From assembly GCF_001633165.1 (NCBI RefSeq), contig NZ_CP015418.1:2356001-2420000 (forward strand): DNA of 64,000 bases, in the 5' to 3' direction. Under the pieces are notes generated by a model. That model did no database searches and had not been told where the DNA came from. It saw nothing but the letters and a program-made list of their open reading frames with translations. Position 1 is the first letter of the stretch; the number at the start of each line of letters is the position of its first letter. This document shows, in pieces, positions 18,190 to 28,296 of this stretch. A program made the translations under genes and the position numbers. This DNA comes from Rhodovulum sulfidophilum DSM 1374 (GTDB lineage: Bacteria; Pseudomonadota; Alphaproteobacteria; Rhodobacterales; Rhodobacteraceae).

Positions 18190-19203
18190 ATGGGCCAACC
18201 TATCCCGCCGTCGGAAAAATCCGCAGCGACACCGCCCGGAACGGAGGTGAACGAGACGGCTCAGGCCGCCCTGCCGACCGTCGCCGAGCCTGCCGCGGTT
18301 TCGGCGCCGCTCAGATCCGCGCCGGAGGCCGCGCCGCCGGTCGCCTCTCCTGCCAATATCGCGCATGCTTTCGAAACCGGCGAATATCCCTACCGTTCGA
18401 AGATGTCGCGCCGCAGCTACGAGGCGCAGAAGGCCAGGCTGCAGGCCGAGCTTTTGAAGGTGCAGATCTGGGCGCAGGAGACCGGGCAGAAATTCGTGAT
18501 CCTGTTCGAGGGCCGCGATGCCGCCGGCAAGGGCGGCACGATCAAGCGGTTCATGGAGCATCTCAACCCGCGCAGCGCCCGGGTGGTGGCGCTGAACAAG
18601 CCCACCGAGGAAGAGAAGGGCCAGTGGTTCTTTCAGCGCTATGTGCGCGAGCTTCCGACCGCGGGCGAAATGGTGTTCTACGACCGCTCCTGGTACAACC
18701 GGGCGGGGGTCGAGCGGGTGATGGGGTTCTGCACCCCGAACGAGTATCTCGAATTCATGCGCCAGACGCCCGAGCTTGAACGCATGCTGGTGCGCTCGGG
18801 CGTGCGGCTGTTCAAATACTGGTTCTCGGTCACCCGGGAGGAACAGCGCCGGCGCTTCGAGGCGCGCGAGACCGACCCGCTGAAACGCTGGAAACTGTCG
18901 CCCATCGACAAGGCCAGCCTCGACAAGTGGGAGGATTATACCGAGGCCAAGGAGGCGATGTTCTTCTATACCGACACCGCAGACGCGCCCTGGACGATCA
19001 TCAAGTCGAATGACAAGAAACGCGCCCGGCTGAATTGTATGCTGCATTTCCTGCATGGGCTCGACTATCCCGGCAAGACGCCCAGGATTGCCCATGCGCC
19101 GGACCCGCTGATCGTCGGCCGGGCCGAGCATGTGATCCACAAGGCCGAACACATGCTCGGGACCTCCCTGCATCCCGATCTGCGCCGCGGCCGCGAGGAC
19201 TGA
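18190..19203 (+). CDS. ppk2: Polyphosphate kinase 2
   Basis: The 337-residue PPK2-family enzyme moves phosphate between polyphosphate and nucleotides. Walker A is FEGRDAAGKGGTIKRF. The lid and catalytic blocks EEEKGQWFFQRYV, VFYDRSWYNRAGVERVMGF and DPLKRWKLSPID are diagnostic. The first 60 residues are a low-complexity Ala/Pro-rich tail outside the core. The single-domain layout and DRSWYNRAGVE motif fit class I PPK2 (NDP phosphorylating). An AAGGAG site precedes the ATG. Confidence 0.93.
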   Translation: MGQPIPPSEKSAATPPGTEVNETAQAALPTVAEPAAVSAPLRSAPEAAPPVASPANIAHAFETGEYPYRSKMSRRSYEAQKARLQAELLKVQIWAQETGQKFVILFEGRDAAGKGGTIKRFMEHLNPRSARVVALNKPTEEEKGQWFFQRYVRELPTAGEMVFYDRSWYNRAGVERVMGFCTPNEYLEFMRQTPELERMLVRSGVRLFKYWFSVTREEQRRRFEARETDPLKRWKLSPIDKASLDKWEDYTEAKEAMFFYTDTADAPWTIIKSNDKKRARLNCMLHFLHGLDYPGKTPRIAHAPDPLIVGRAEHVIHKAEHMLGTSLHPDLRRGRED

Positions 19204-19267
19204 TCGCGCCCGCCCGGCTTGCGTCGGCCGTTTCGGAGGCCATATCGGCGGGCAGGAGGATCTGCCG

Positions 19268-19873
19268 ATGTGGAACGAGCGTTACGCCGGAGACGACTAT
19301 CTGTTCGGGACCGAGCCCTCGGCCTTTTTGCGGCGCGAGGCCGCCCGCCTGCAGCCCGGCGCGCAGGTGCTGTCTATCGCCGAGGGCGAGGGGCGGAACG
19401 CGGTCTGGCTGGCGGGGCAGGGGCACGTGGTGACCGCGGTCGAGGCCGCGCCGAATGCGCTGGCCAAGGCATGGCGGTTGGCCGAGGCGCGCGGGGTGAG
19501 CGTTGCGCTTTGCGAGGCCGATATCGAGCGCTGGGACTGGGCGCCCGATGCCTTCGACGCGGTTCTGGGCATCTTCATCCAGTTCGGCGACCGGGCCTGT
19601 CAGGACCGGATATTCGCGGGGATGCGGCAGACGCTCAGGCCGGGCGGGCTGGTGCTGTTGCAGGGCTATGCGCCGCGGCAGGTGGAGTATGGGACCGGCG
19701 GGCCGGGCGATCCGGAGAAGATGTATACCGAACCGCTCCTGCGCGAGCGCTTCGCCGGGTTCGAGATCCTGATGCTGCGCGATTACGACACCGAGCTGGC
19801 CGACGGGCAGGGCCATTCCGGCCGTTCGGCGCTGGTCGAGATGGTGGCCCGAAAGCCGCGTCCGGAGGCGTGA
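19268..19873 (+). CDS. Class I SAM-dependent methyltransferase
   Basis: The 201-residue Rossmann methyltransferase opens MWNERYAGDDYLFGTEPS, typical of the TehB/thiopurine-like group. Motif I is VLSIAEGEGRNAVWLA, followed by the acidic residue in VTAVEAA and motif IV around DAVLGIFIQF. The target is not known; relatives methylate small molecules such as tellurite or thiols. GGAGGATC lies upstream of the ATG at 19268. Confidence 0.85.
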   Translation: MWNERYAGDDYLFGTEPSAFLRREAARLQPGAQVLSIAEGEGRNAVWLAGQGHVVTAVEAAPNALAKAWRLAEARGVSVALCEADIERWDWAPDAFDAVLGIFIQFGDRACQDRIFAGMRQTLRPGGLVLLQGYAPRQVEYGTGGPGDPEKMYTEPLLRERFAGFEILMLRDYDTELADGQGHSGRSALVEMVARKPRPEA

Positions 19874-19931
19874 GGCGTCCCTGCAAGGCGGGGCTCTTGC
19901 CGCCGCCCCGGGGCGGGGCTATGCCCCGGGC

Positions 19932-21293
19932 ATGACGTCCGCACAGTCCCTTTCATTGCCCGCGCATCTGCGCGCGACACTCGCCCTCGGGCTGCCGCTT
20001 GTCGGCAGCCATCTGGCGCAATTCGGCATTTCGCTGACCGATGCGGTCATGCTGGGCTGGTACGATGTCGGGGCGCTGGCGGCCGAGGTGCTGGCAACCT
20101 CGCTGTTCTTCGTGCTGTTCGTGGTGATCTCGGGCTTTGCCTGGGCGGTGATGCCGATGATCGCGACCGCGGCGGCGGCGGGCGACGAAACCCAGGTCCG
20201 GCGCGTGACCCGGATGGCGCTGTGGATCTGCCTCGGATTCGGGCTGCTGTGCCTGCCGGCCTTCTTCCTGTCGGAACGGGTTTTCCTGGCGCTGGGCCAG
20301 ACCGCCGATCTGTCGGCCATGGCGCAGGACTATCTGGCCATCGCCGGGCCGGGCCTGTTGCCGGCGCTGGTGGTGATGGTGCTGAAAAGCTATCTTTCGG
20401 CGCTGGAGCGCGCCCGGGTGGTGCTGTGGATCACGCTTGGCGGGGTCGCGGTCAACGCCTTCGGCAACTACCTGCTGATCTTCGGCAAGTTCGGCCTGCC
20501 CGAGATGGGCCTGCAGGGCGCGGCACTGTCCTCGCTGATCGTGAACCTGGTCTCGATGGCGGCGGTCGTGCTTTACGCGCTGTGGGCCACGCCCGAGCAC
20601 GAGCTGTTTCGTCGGATCTGGCGCCCGGATTGGGAGGCGTTCTGGCGGGTGTTCCGGCTGGGCTGGCCGATCGGGCTGACAAGCCTCGCCGAGGTCGGGC
20701 TTTTCGTCGCCTCCTCGGTGATGATGGGCTGGATCGGCGAGGTCGCGCTGGCCGCGCATGGCATCGCGCTGCAGATCACCTCGGCGATTTTCATGGTGCA
20801 TCTGGGGCTGTCGAACGCGGCGACGATCCGGGCGGGCGCGGCGCTTGGGCGGCGCGACCGGACCGGGCTTTATCGCGGCGCGGTGGCGGCCTTCGGGGTG
20901 TCGGGCGTCGCGGTGGCGGTTTCTCTGGTGGCCTTCCTGGGCTGGCCGGAGGCGCTGGTGGGCGCCTTCATCGACCCCGGCTCGCCCGACCGGGCGGCGG
21001 TGCTGGCGGTCGGCACCGGGCTTCTGGCGGCGGCGGCGCTGTTCCAGCTGGTCGATGCGGCGCAGGTGATGGCGCTGGGCCTCTTGCGCGGGGTCCAGGA
21101 TACGCGGGTGCCGATGGTCATGGCGGGGATCAGCTACTGGCTGGTGGGAATGCCGGTCAGCTACGGGCTCGGTTTCGGGCTGGGCTGGGGCGGCATCGGC
21201 ATCTGGCTGGGCCTTGCCCTTGGGCTGGCGCTGGCGGGCGTACTGATGATGACGCGGTTCTGGTCGCGGGACTGGGTGCCCGCCGCCCCGTAG
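19932..21293 (+). CDS. MATE family efflux transporter
   Basis: The 453-residue inner-membrane antiporter has twelve predicted spans. The N-terminal LPLVGSHLAQFGISLTDAVM and the mid-protein GWPIGLTSLAEVGLFVASSV repeat the two MATE half-domains. It probably exports cationic drugs or metabolites using Na+ or H+. It lies 58 bp after the methyltransferase on the same strand and converges with the aminotransferase gene. Confidence 0.92.
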   Translation: MTSAQSLSLPAHLRATLALGLPLVGSHLAQFGISLTDAVMLGWYDVGALAAEVLATSLFFVLFVVISGFAWAVMPMIATAAAAGDETQVRRVTRMALWICLGFGLLCLPAFFLSERVFLALGQTADLSAMAQDYLAIAGPGLLPALVVMVLKSYLSALERARVVLWITLGGVAVNAFGNYLLIFGKFGLPEMGLQGAALSSLIVNLVSMAAVVLYALWATPEHELFRRIWRPDWEAFWRVFRLGWPIGLTSLAEVGLFVASSVMMGWIGEVALAAHGIALQITSAIFMVHLGLSNAATIRAGAALGRRDRTGLYRGAVAAFGVSGVAVAVSLVAFLGWPEALVGAFIDPGSPDRAAVLAVGTGLLAAAALFQLVDAAQVMALGLLRGVQDTRVPMVMAGISYWLVGMPVSYGLGFGLGWGGIGIWLGLALGLALAGVLMMTRFWSRDWVPAAP

Positions 21294-21342
21294 ACCGACA
21301 GCGCCCGCGCGGGCCCCTTGGGGCGGCGCGGGCGCCGGGAGT

Positions 21343-22578
<1,236 letters not shown>

Positions 22579-22634
22579 TCATAGGGTGCCTTAAGACACC
22601 GTTCAAGCGGCTTTGCCGAAAGGAGCTTGCACCG

Positions 22635-23039
22635 ATGGGCACTTCCGAAACCGACACTGCCGAGTGGTATTCCGAGGATGCCGCCACCTTCGGCGACCGG
22701 GTCGTCGCGGCACGCGAGGCGCTGAGCATGACCCAGACCGAGCTGGCCAAGCGGCTGGGCGTCAGGCTCGAGACCGTGAAGGACTGGGAAGACGATGTGA
22801 GCGAGCCGCGCTCGAACAAGCTGCAGACGCTGGCCGGCGTTCTCAACGTGTCGATCATGTGGCTTCTGAACGGGCATGGCGACGGGCTTGAGGGGCCGGG
22901 CGACGAGGCGGCCATTCCGGGCGAGGTGCGCACGATTCTGGGCGAGATCCGCGCGGTCCGGGCCGACATGGTGCGGCTTGGCAACCGGCTTGGCGTGCTG
23001 GAAAAACGGCTCAGGGGAGCACTGAAGGAACATGGCTGA
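22635..23039 (+). CDS. XRE-type helix-turn-helix regulator
   Basis: The 134-residue protein has a Cro/CI HTH (FGDRVVAAREALSMTQTELA then VRLETVKDWEDDVSEPRSNK, about residues 20-75) and a C-terminal basic, coiled-coil-like tail. It is divergent from aatA. Its 3' end overlaps sdhE by 8 bp, so the two are co-translated. Targets are unknown; local autoregulation is the simplest guess. Confidence 0.85.
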   Translation: MGTSETDTAEWYSEDAATFGDRVVAAREALSMTQTELAKRLGVRLETVKDWEDDVSEPRSNKLQTLAGVLNVSIMWLLNGHGDGLEGPGDEAAIPGEVRTILGEIRAVRADMVRLGNRLGVLEKRLRGALKEHG

Positions 23040-23301
23040 GATGACCGAGTCGACCGAGTCCCGCCGCAAGCGGATGCATATCCGGGCCTGGCGGCGCGGC
23101 ACGAAGGAGATGGACCTGATCCTCGGCGGCTATGCCGATGACCGTCTGGCCGCCATGGACCAGGCCGAGCTGGAGTTGTTCGACGCCCTGTTGGCGCAGG
23201 ACGATCATGCTCTCTATCAATGGGTTACGGGGCAGGACGCGGCGCCCGACGCCTTTGCGCCACTGGTCGCCGAACTCGCCGCGCGACCGGCGCCGAGCTA
23301 G
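23032..23301 (+). CDS. sdhE: FAD assembly factor SdhE (succinate dehydrogenase assembly factor 2)
   Basis: The 89-residue cytoplasmic protein promotes covalent flavinylation of SdhA. The signature RRGTKEMDLILGGYAD contains the conserved RGxxE motif, and YQWVTGQDAAP is the usual C-terminal block. The ATG at 23032 sits inside the HTH gene end and is preceded by AAGGAAC. Confidence 0.93.
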   Translation: MAEMTESTESRRKRMHIRAWRRGTKEMDLILGGYADDRLAAMDQAELELFDALLAQDDHALYQWVTGQDAAPDAFAPLVAELAARPAPS

Positions 23302-23388
23302 AGTAATCCTGCCTTTTCCACGTTTTAACCGAATATTCGCGACTCATTTCATATTCCTGTCCGGGCACTGCGAACGGCGGAGACATAA

Positions 23389-23886
23389 ATGAGCATCCAT
23401 TCCCCAATCCCGGAGGGCGACCATCGGGAAGTCATGACCGACTATCTCGAGGCGCTGTCTCTGGTCGAGCGGCTGCACCGGCTGCTGCTCGACGTCATCA
23501 AGGACGAGTTCGAGCGCCTCGGCGTGCTGGAACTGAACTCGGTCCAGGCGCTTCTGCTGTTCAATATCGGCGAGAACGAGGTGACCGCGGGCGAGCTGAA
23601 ATCGCGCGGCTACTATCAGGGCTCGAACGTGTCCTACAATCTCAAGAAGCTGGTCGAGAAGGGCTACATGCACCATCAGCGCTGCGAGATCGACCGCCGC
23701 GCCGTGCGGGTGCGCCTGACCCCCAAGGGCCGCGAGATCCGAGAGATCGTCGGCGGCCTCTTCGCGCGCCATGCCGAGGGGCTGGTGGCGCGCAATGTCG
23801 TCGACGATAACGGTCTTCGCGACATCACCGCCGCGCTCAAGCGGATGGAGCGCTACTGGTCGGATCAGATCCGCTACATCTACTGA
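23389..23886 (+). CDS. ldtR: MarR-family regulator, LdtR type
   Basis: The 165-residue winged-helix regulator has ALLLFNIGENEVTAGELKSR and the recognition region YYQGSNVSYNLKKLVEKGY, with the wing at CEIDRRAVRVRLTPKG. The sequence fits the LdtR group of alphaproteobacteria, which in Liberibacter and Sinorhizobium controls an L,D-transpeptidase and cell-wall stress. No transpeptidase gene is in the window. The ATG at 23389 follows a GGCGGAGAC site. Confidence 0.85.
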   Translation: MSIHSPIPEGDHREVMTDYLEALSLVERLHRLLLDVIKDEFERLGVLELNSVQALLLFNIGENEVTAGELKSRGYYQGSNVSYNLKKLVEKGYMHHQRCEIDRRAVRVRLTPKGREIREIVGGLFARHAEGLVARNVVDDNGLRDITAALKRMERYWSDQIRYIY

Positions 23887-23889
23887 GAT

Positions 23890-24612
23890 TTGCGGCGAGG
23901 GGCGTGCCGGGCCTGGGCGGGACCTGCCCGACGGCAATGGCCTGCAACTCGCGGGAAGCTTGCGCTCAATCGTCTCTGCGACGTTGGAAAAGCCGCTGGC
24001 GGTCTCGACGAAGGCGCCGGGGCCGCGGGCCAGCTTGGCTCGGAAATGAACGACCAGTTCGTCGAGATCGGTCTCGGCATGATCGACCTGAACCGAGGCG
24101 CCGATACCAATGGCCAGCGCATTGACCGTGACCTCGCGGACCACGCCCTCCCGCGGCTGCGGCCTGTCATTCGAGGTGCCGTCGCCGGTCAGATCGAGCG
24201 TCGCCTGCCAGCAGGCGCCACCTTCGGCCAGCAGTCTTTTGCCCCAGCCGAGCGCCGCACCGATGGCGGTGCTCCGCGCCGCCGGATGCCGACCGGTCCG
24301 GTGCAGCCTGTCGGCCGCTCCGGTCAGTGCCGCCGGGCTGTTGATCAGCGTTCAGGAGAGGATCAGTCTCTGGTCGAGCATGCCGCTCCATTCGAAGATC
24401 GCCAGTGCGACCGGTGCCGAGGGGATGTGCGGGAAGGCCGCCTGCACCTCGGGCTGCAGCAGCGCCGGGGCCAGCCCGTCGCGCCGCAGCCGGGATTCCC
24501 AGGCCGACCGAGCCGGAGACATCCAGTCCGATGGCCAGCGCCTGGCGGCAGTCGATGGTCCCGGCCGGGGCGGGTAGGAGCTGTGCCAGAGCGAGCGTGA
24601 CCCCGCCCGCAT
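23890..24612 (-). pseudogene. Decayed DUF1194 (VWA-like) gene, tandem copy
   Basis: On the reverse strand, immediately downstream of the intact DUF1194 gene, pieces of a paralogue appear in different frames. In order they are GTIDCRQALAIGLDVSGSVG, RRDGLAPALLQPEVQAAFP, then EWSGMLDQRLILS with a TGA where the paralogue has Trp. The same frame continues with LTGDGTSND and VNALAIGIGASV through [13 protein letters not shown]. At least one frameshift in the N-terminal part and one nonsense codon are needed to explain this. The 3' end is undefined; coding resemblance stops near 23980. Confidence 0.75.
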
Positions 24613-24616
24613 CGGA

Positions 24617-25318
24617 TCAGCCGCCGCCCGGGGGAACGGAGACGGTCCCGCCATAGACCCGCGCGGCGACTTCGCGCATCAGCTTGCGCCGGATCGCGCG
24701 TTCGAAATCGGCAAAGTCGCGGGCGATTTCGACGAAGGCGCCGGGGCCTCGGATCACCCTATCGCGGTAGAAGGCGAAGACTTCGATGTCGCTGGGGCTG
24801 CCGCCGCCGATTGCCAGACCGTTCACCGTGATGCCCTGGAAGGGGAAGTTGCGATAGGCAAGCTCGGGGCCGAAGCCGTCATTGTTGATGCCGTCGCCCG
24901 AGATGTCGAGCGTCCGCGCCGCGCAATCGGGCGCGCTATCGAACAGTCGCGCCCCGAAGCCAAGCCCGAAGCCCATCGCGGTGGGGAAGGCGGCATAGGA
25001 CCGGCGCGATCCGGCAATCGCCTCGGCCGCGCCGAGGATCGCCTCGGGGCTGTCCAGAATCTGCCAGGGCAGGACCACGCGCTGCTGATAGCGACCGCTC
25101 CATTCGTAGACGGCCAGCGCCACCGGCAGGTCGGGCACGGACAGAAACTCGGCCTGAACCTCGGGCGCGGCCAGCGCCGCGGCTAGGCCGGCCCGCTGCA
25201 GGGCATCCTCGCCCGGATCGACCGAGGACGAAATGTCGAGAGCGAGAAGCAGGGCCAGCCGACAACCGGCCTCTGCCTTGAAGGGCGCAAGCGCCAGAAG
25301 GCCGGCGAGCCTTACCAA
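24617..25318 (-). CDS. DUF1194 domain protein (von Willebrand A-like), secreted
   Basis: The 233-residue protein has a hydrophobic N-terminus (signal peptide about residues 1-17). A von Willebrand-A-like domain follows, with [13 protein letters not shown] as the MIDAS start, [20 protein letters not shown] in the middle and [13 protein letters not shown] as the second metal loop. The function of DUF1194 is unknown. The only plausible start is TTG at 25318, overlapping the glyoxalase stop by 7 bp, so translation is probably coupled. A decayed paralogue follows 4 bp after its stop. Confidence 0.8.
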   Translation of the reverse strand: MVRLAGLLALAPFKAEAGCRLALLLALDISSSVDPGEDALQRAGLAAALAAPEVQAEFLSVPDLPVALAVYEWSGRYQQRVVLPWQILDSPEAILGAAEAIAGSRRSYAAFPTAMGFGLGFGARLFDSAPDCAARTLDISGDGINNDGFGPELAYRNFPFQGITVNGLAIGGGSPSDIEVFAFYRDRVIRGPGAFVEIARDFADFERAIRRKLMREVAARVYGGTVSVPPGGG

Positions 25319-25740
25319 TGCCCCGTATTGGGCATGCTGGCCCAGGGCTCGGCGGGGGCCAATGCCTCGCCGATCTGCAACAGCTCGACCGAGATATTGT
25401 CGGGGCTGCGCACAAAGGCCATATGCCCGTCGCGCGGCGGACGGTTGATGGTCACGCCGGCCTCCTGCAGGCGGGCGCAGATGTCGTAGATATTCTCGAC
25501 CCCATAGGCGAGATGGCCGAAATGACGGCTGTCCGAGGGCAGGCCCTCGTCGCCGTCCCAGTTATAGGTCAGCTCGATGGGGCAGTCTTCCTGTCCGGGG
25601 GGCGCGAGAAAGACCAGGGTGAAGCGGCCCTTGTCGTTCTCGACCCGGCGGGTCTCGGTCAGTCCGAGCAGGCGGTAGAACGCCATCGACGCCTCGAGGT
25701 CCTTCACCCGGACCATGGTGTGCAGGTAACGAATTTTCAT
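25312..25740 (-). CDS. gloA: Glyoxalase I (lactoylglutathione lyase) family protein
   Basis: The 142-residue vicinal-oxygen-chelate protein carries metal ligands in [36 protein letters not shown] and [10 protein letters not shown] (H, E, H, E). It converts the methylglyoxal-glutathione adduct to S-lactoylglutathione. The sequence is close to the classic GloA pattern. Start ATG at 25740; a longer frame to 25767 is open but not family-like. Confidence 0.92.
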   Translation of the reverse strand: MKIRYLHTMVRVKDLEASMAFYRLLGLTETRRVENDKGRFTLVFLAPPGQEDCPIELTYNWDGDEGLPSDSRHFGHLAYGVENIYDICARLQEAGVTINRPPRDGHMAFVRSPDNISVELLQIGEALAPAEPWASMPNTGHW

Positions 25741-26085
25741 GCATGCCTCCGTCTTCTGCGCTGCCATCTAGAACGGATCCGCATCGCGGCGAGGGGGCAC
25801 AGCAGGCCGAGCCCGATCCGCGCCCTTCCGAACGGCGGCCGTCGTCGCAGGCGGCAAAGGGGCGATGGGGCGGAGTTCTGCGCGGCTCCGTCCTGCTCGA
25901 AGCCGTCCGGCGGCGGCTTTGTCAAAGCGCCGGTGTGTCTTCGGAACGATGCTCGCAGAGCCGGGGCGTTGCAGCAAAACATCGCCGGGCATTGCTGCGC
26001 GTCCCACAGGATGTCGCGGTTTTTCTCGGCCTTCGGCGTATATATAGTCTGGCTCGACTCACATCTTTGCCGGAAAGGACGCCCG
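25741..26085. other. Divergent spacer gloA/thyX
   Basis: No gene is supported in this 345-bp region. A very AT-rich box GTATATATAGTCTGG at 26038-26052 stands out in GC-rich DNA and lies about 35 bp before the thyX ATG, so it could be a -10 element or TATA-like spacer for thyX. GGAAAGGA before the ATG is the ribosome-binding site. Confidence 0.35.
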
Positions 26086-27006
26086 ATGCCCGTGACTGAG
26101 GACCAGCTAGCCGAGATCGAGGCCCAGCGCGCCGAGACCGCGCCGACCCGCCGGGTGGTGGCCCCTGGCATGGAGGCCCGCCTTTACAGCGTTCATCCGG
26201 TGCTTGACCATGGTTTCGTGCGGGTGGTCGATTACATGGGCGACGATGCCGCGATCTGTCAGGCGGCACGGGTCAGCTACGGGCGCGGCACCAAGGCGGT
26301 CTCGAATGACGAGGGGCTGATCCGCTATCTGATGCGGCACTGGCATTCGACGCCTTTCGAAATGTGCGAGGTCAAGTTCCACGTCAAGCTGCCGGTTTTC
26401 GTCGCCCGGCAATGGATCCGTCACCGTACCGCCAATGTGAACGAATATTCGGCGCGCTATTCGATCCTCGACCGCGAATTCTACATTCCCGCCCCCGACG
26501 CGCTGGCGGCGCAGTCGACCGTCAACAACCAGGGCCGCGGCGAGGTTCTGGAAGGCGAGGAAGCGGCGCGGGTGCTGGACATCCTGAAAACCGACGCCGG
26601 ACGCTGCTATGACAATTACGAGGCGATGCTGGGGCAGGACGGGCAGAAAGGGCTGGCGCGCGAACTGGCGCGGATGAACCTGCCCGCGAATATCTACACC
26701 CAGTGGTATTGGAAATGCGATCTGCATAACCTGTTCCATTTCCTGCGTCTGCGGGCCGACAGCCATGCGCAATACGAGATCCGGGTCTATGCCCAGACCA
26801 TCTGCGAAATCGTGGCCGACTGGGTGCCTTTGGCCTACAAGGCCTTCGAGGATTACCGCATCGGCGGCGTCAATCTCTCCGGCCCGGCGATGGATTGTAT
26901 CCGCCGCATGCTGAAGGGCGAGGCCGTGACGCAGGAAACCTCGGGCATGTCGAAGGGCGAATGGCGCGAATTCGAGGCGGTTTTGGCCCCGGCGGGCGAG
27001 CGCTGA
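26086..27006 (+). CDS. thyX: Flavin-dependent thymidylate synthase
   Basis: The 306-residue FAD enzyme makes dTMP from dUMP with methylene-THF as carbon donor. The ThyX signature is [17 protein letters not shown], and [20 protein letters not shown] with [15 protein letters not shown] forms the dUMP/FAD site. The [20 protein letters not shown] start is typical of Rhodobacterales ThyX. No thyA is in the window. An inverted repeat follows its stop. Confidence 0.96.
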   Translation: MPVTEDQLAEIEAQRAETAPTRRVVAPGMEARLYSVHPVLDHGFVRVVDYMGDDAAICQAARVSYGRGTKAVSNDEGLIRYLMRHWHSTPFEMCEVKFHVKLPVFVARQWIRHRTANVNEYSARYSILDREFYIPAPDALAAQSTVNNQGRGEVLEGEEAARVLDILKTDAGRCYDNYEAMLGQDGQKGLARELARMNLPANIYTQWYWKCDLHNLFHFLRLRADSHAQYEIRVYAQTICEIVADWVPLAYKAFEDYRIGGVNLSGPAMDCIRRMLKGEAVTQETSGMSKGEWREFEAVLAPAGER

Positions 27007-27018
27007 AATATGATTTTT

Positions 27019-27067
27019 CCACTTAACCTTCTCTTCCTGTTATTCGCGGGATGAGAAGGTTAAGTGG
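27019..27067. repeat. 15-bp perfect inverted repeat after thyX
   Basis: CCACTTAACCTTCTC (27019-27033) is exactly repeated in inverse as GAGAAGGTTAAGTGG (27053-27067), with a 19-base spacer. It starts 12 bp after the thyX stop. There is no T-run on the 3' side, so it is not a classical terminator. It could be a long-stem terminator, an operator or a mobile-element end. Confidence 0.7.
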
Positions 27068-27072
27068 GCAAA

Positions 27073-27234
27073 CTAGAGGGTGTCGGCCTCTCGCGAAACC
27101 ATGTGAAGTGTCGCGCCCTCTGGCAGGGTTTCAGAAAAACGCTCCAGCGCGTTTTTCATTTCCTTCCTCTTCGTCAAATCTAAGAGGTAGAAGAAGACAA
27201 AGGGGGATGCGGCAGTGATCTGCGATGTTTCTAG
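27073..27234 (-). pseudogene. 3' remnant of an unidentified gene cut off by an IS
   Basis: The reverse strand carries an open frame that ends at a TAG (27073-27075) with good coding character: ITAASPFVFFYLLDLTKRK and RFSETLPEGATLHMVSREAD, about 55 residues. Upstream it runs straight into the end of an IS5-type remnant, so the 5' part is lost. I do not recognise the family. Confidence 0.45.
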
Positions 27235-27235
27235 G

Positions 27236-27428
27236 TTCAGGACTCGTTCTCTCTCAAAGCCAGAAGATTACGGTCGCAGCGAGTGCGATTGCTGAGAAGA
27301 AGGTTTGTGGGCAGCGGTCATAACGGGTTGCAACCCTCCTCCAGTCCTTGAGCCTGCCGAACATGATCTCGATCCGGTTGCGACGTTTGTATCTGCGCTT
27401 GTCGTACCGGACGGGCGTCTTGCGTTTC
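27236..27428 (-). pseudogene. C-terminal fragment of IS5 (IS427-group) transposase
   Basis: The reverse strand encodes RKTPVRYDKRRYKRRNRIE and RVATRYDRCPQTFFSAIALA, ending VIFWL and a stop at 27255. This is the typical C-terminus of IS427-group transposases. The sequence GTTCAGGACTCGTT next to CTAG at 27232-27249 looks like the outer end of the element beside its target. The rest of the element is replaced by the IS3-type insertion at 27429. Confidence 0.7.
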
Positions 27429-27477
27429 TGTATCGACCCACTGAAAACCTGCTCATGCTACAAGGGAGAACGTAGCC

Positions 27478-27795
27478 ATGAGTAAGACGATGGACGACAG
27501 CATCAAGCGGTTGACGGCGAAGCGTAAAACGGCGCTCGTCATCGAGATCATCCAAGGCAAGACGACCGCGTCGGAGGCAAGCCGGTCCTTCGACCTGACG
27601 CCCTCCGAGATCGAGGGCTGGGTCGAGGATGCCAAGCGCGGCATGGAGAACTCGCTGCGCGCCAACCCGCTCGACATCCGCGAGCAATACGAGAAGCAGC
27701 TCCGGGACCTGCAGGAAGCCTATGGAGAGGCGATGCTGGAGCTGCGGGCGCGAAAAAAGCTGCAGGCCCTGCTGGATGCGCAGGACGGGAATTGA
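27478..27795 (+). CDS. IS3-family transposase OrfA
   Basis: The 105-residue DNA-binding protein has a helix-turn-helix (KRKTALVIEIIQGKTTASEA then FDLTPSEIEGWVED) and a C-terminal Leu-rich helix (EKQLRDLQEAYGEAMLELRA) that normally dimerises with OrfB. The ATG at 27478 has GGGAGAACG upstream. It appears intact. Its stop overlaps the orfB TTG start (TTGA), the usual place for frameshifting or coupling. Confidence 0.85.
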   Translation: MSKTMDDSIKRLTAKRKTALVIEIIQGKTTASEASRSFDLTPSEIEGWVEDAKRGMENSLRANPLDIREQYEKQLRDLQEAYGEAMLELRARKKLQALLDAQDGN

Positions 27796-28268
27796 TCCGT
27801 CGCACCCAGCAGGGCCTCATTGCCGAGGGCGTCGTTGTGTCCGTCGCCAAGCTGTGTGCCTGGTTCGGCATCCCGAGGCGGACGGTCTACTACAAGCCGG
27901 TGAAGGCTGCGCCTAAGGTCGAGGCCCGCTTTTCCGAGCCGATCAAGAAGCTGATCGAGGAAGAGCCGTCCTTTGGCTATCGGACCGTGGCTTGGCTCCT
28001 GGGGTTCAACAAGAACACCGTGCAGCGGATCTTCCAGATCAAGGGCTGGCAGGTGCGCAAGCGTGCCGTGGGCATGCGGCCTCGCATCCAGGCCGTGCCG
28101 TCGGTTGCGGCTGCGCCGAACGAGCGCTGGTCGACGGATCTCGCCCGTATCTGGACGGGCAAGGACGGCTGGGATTCCTTGGCGTTGGTGATCGACTGCC
28201 ACAACCGCCGCCCTCATCAGGCCCTTGCCATGCGCACGCCTGCCGAGGCATTCACATTAGCGGCTTAA
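27792..28268 (+). pseudogene. IS3-family transposase OrfB with large internal deletion
   Basis: The frame begins IRRTQQGLIAEGVVVSVAKL and includes the HTH_21-like region and the first catalytic Asp (NERWSTDLARIW). At LALVIDC it jumps in frame to HNRRPHQALAMRTPAEAF, the normal C-terminus. The second Asp and the Glu of the DDE triad, on the order of 100 residues of the integrase core, are missing. The protein of 158 residues cannot be catalytically active. Confidence 0.85.
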
Positions 28269-28296
28269 CCTAAGCAGATTCAGCTGGGTCGATACA

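Larger units (their letters stand above)
27429..28296 (+). mobile_element. Internally deleted IS3-family insertion sequence
   Basis: The ends are inverted repeats: CTGTATCGACCCA at 27428-27440 and TGGGTCGATACAG at 28285-28297, 13 of 13 matching, with the TG...CA termini usual for IS3. It encodes orfA and orfB in the standard overlapping layout, but orfB lacks much of its catalytic domain, so the 868-bp element is shorter than expected. I see no target duplication; the flanks are two other, unrelated IS5-type remnants. Confidence 0.8.

Noticed and set aside
27478..28268. orfA-orfB as an active transposase pair
   Set aside because: orfB lacks the second Asp and the Glu of the DDE triad because of an in-frame deletion.
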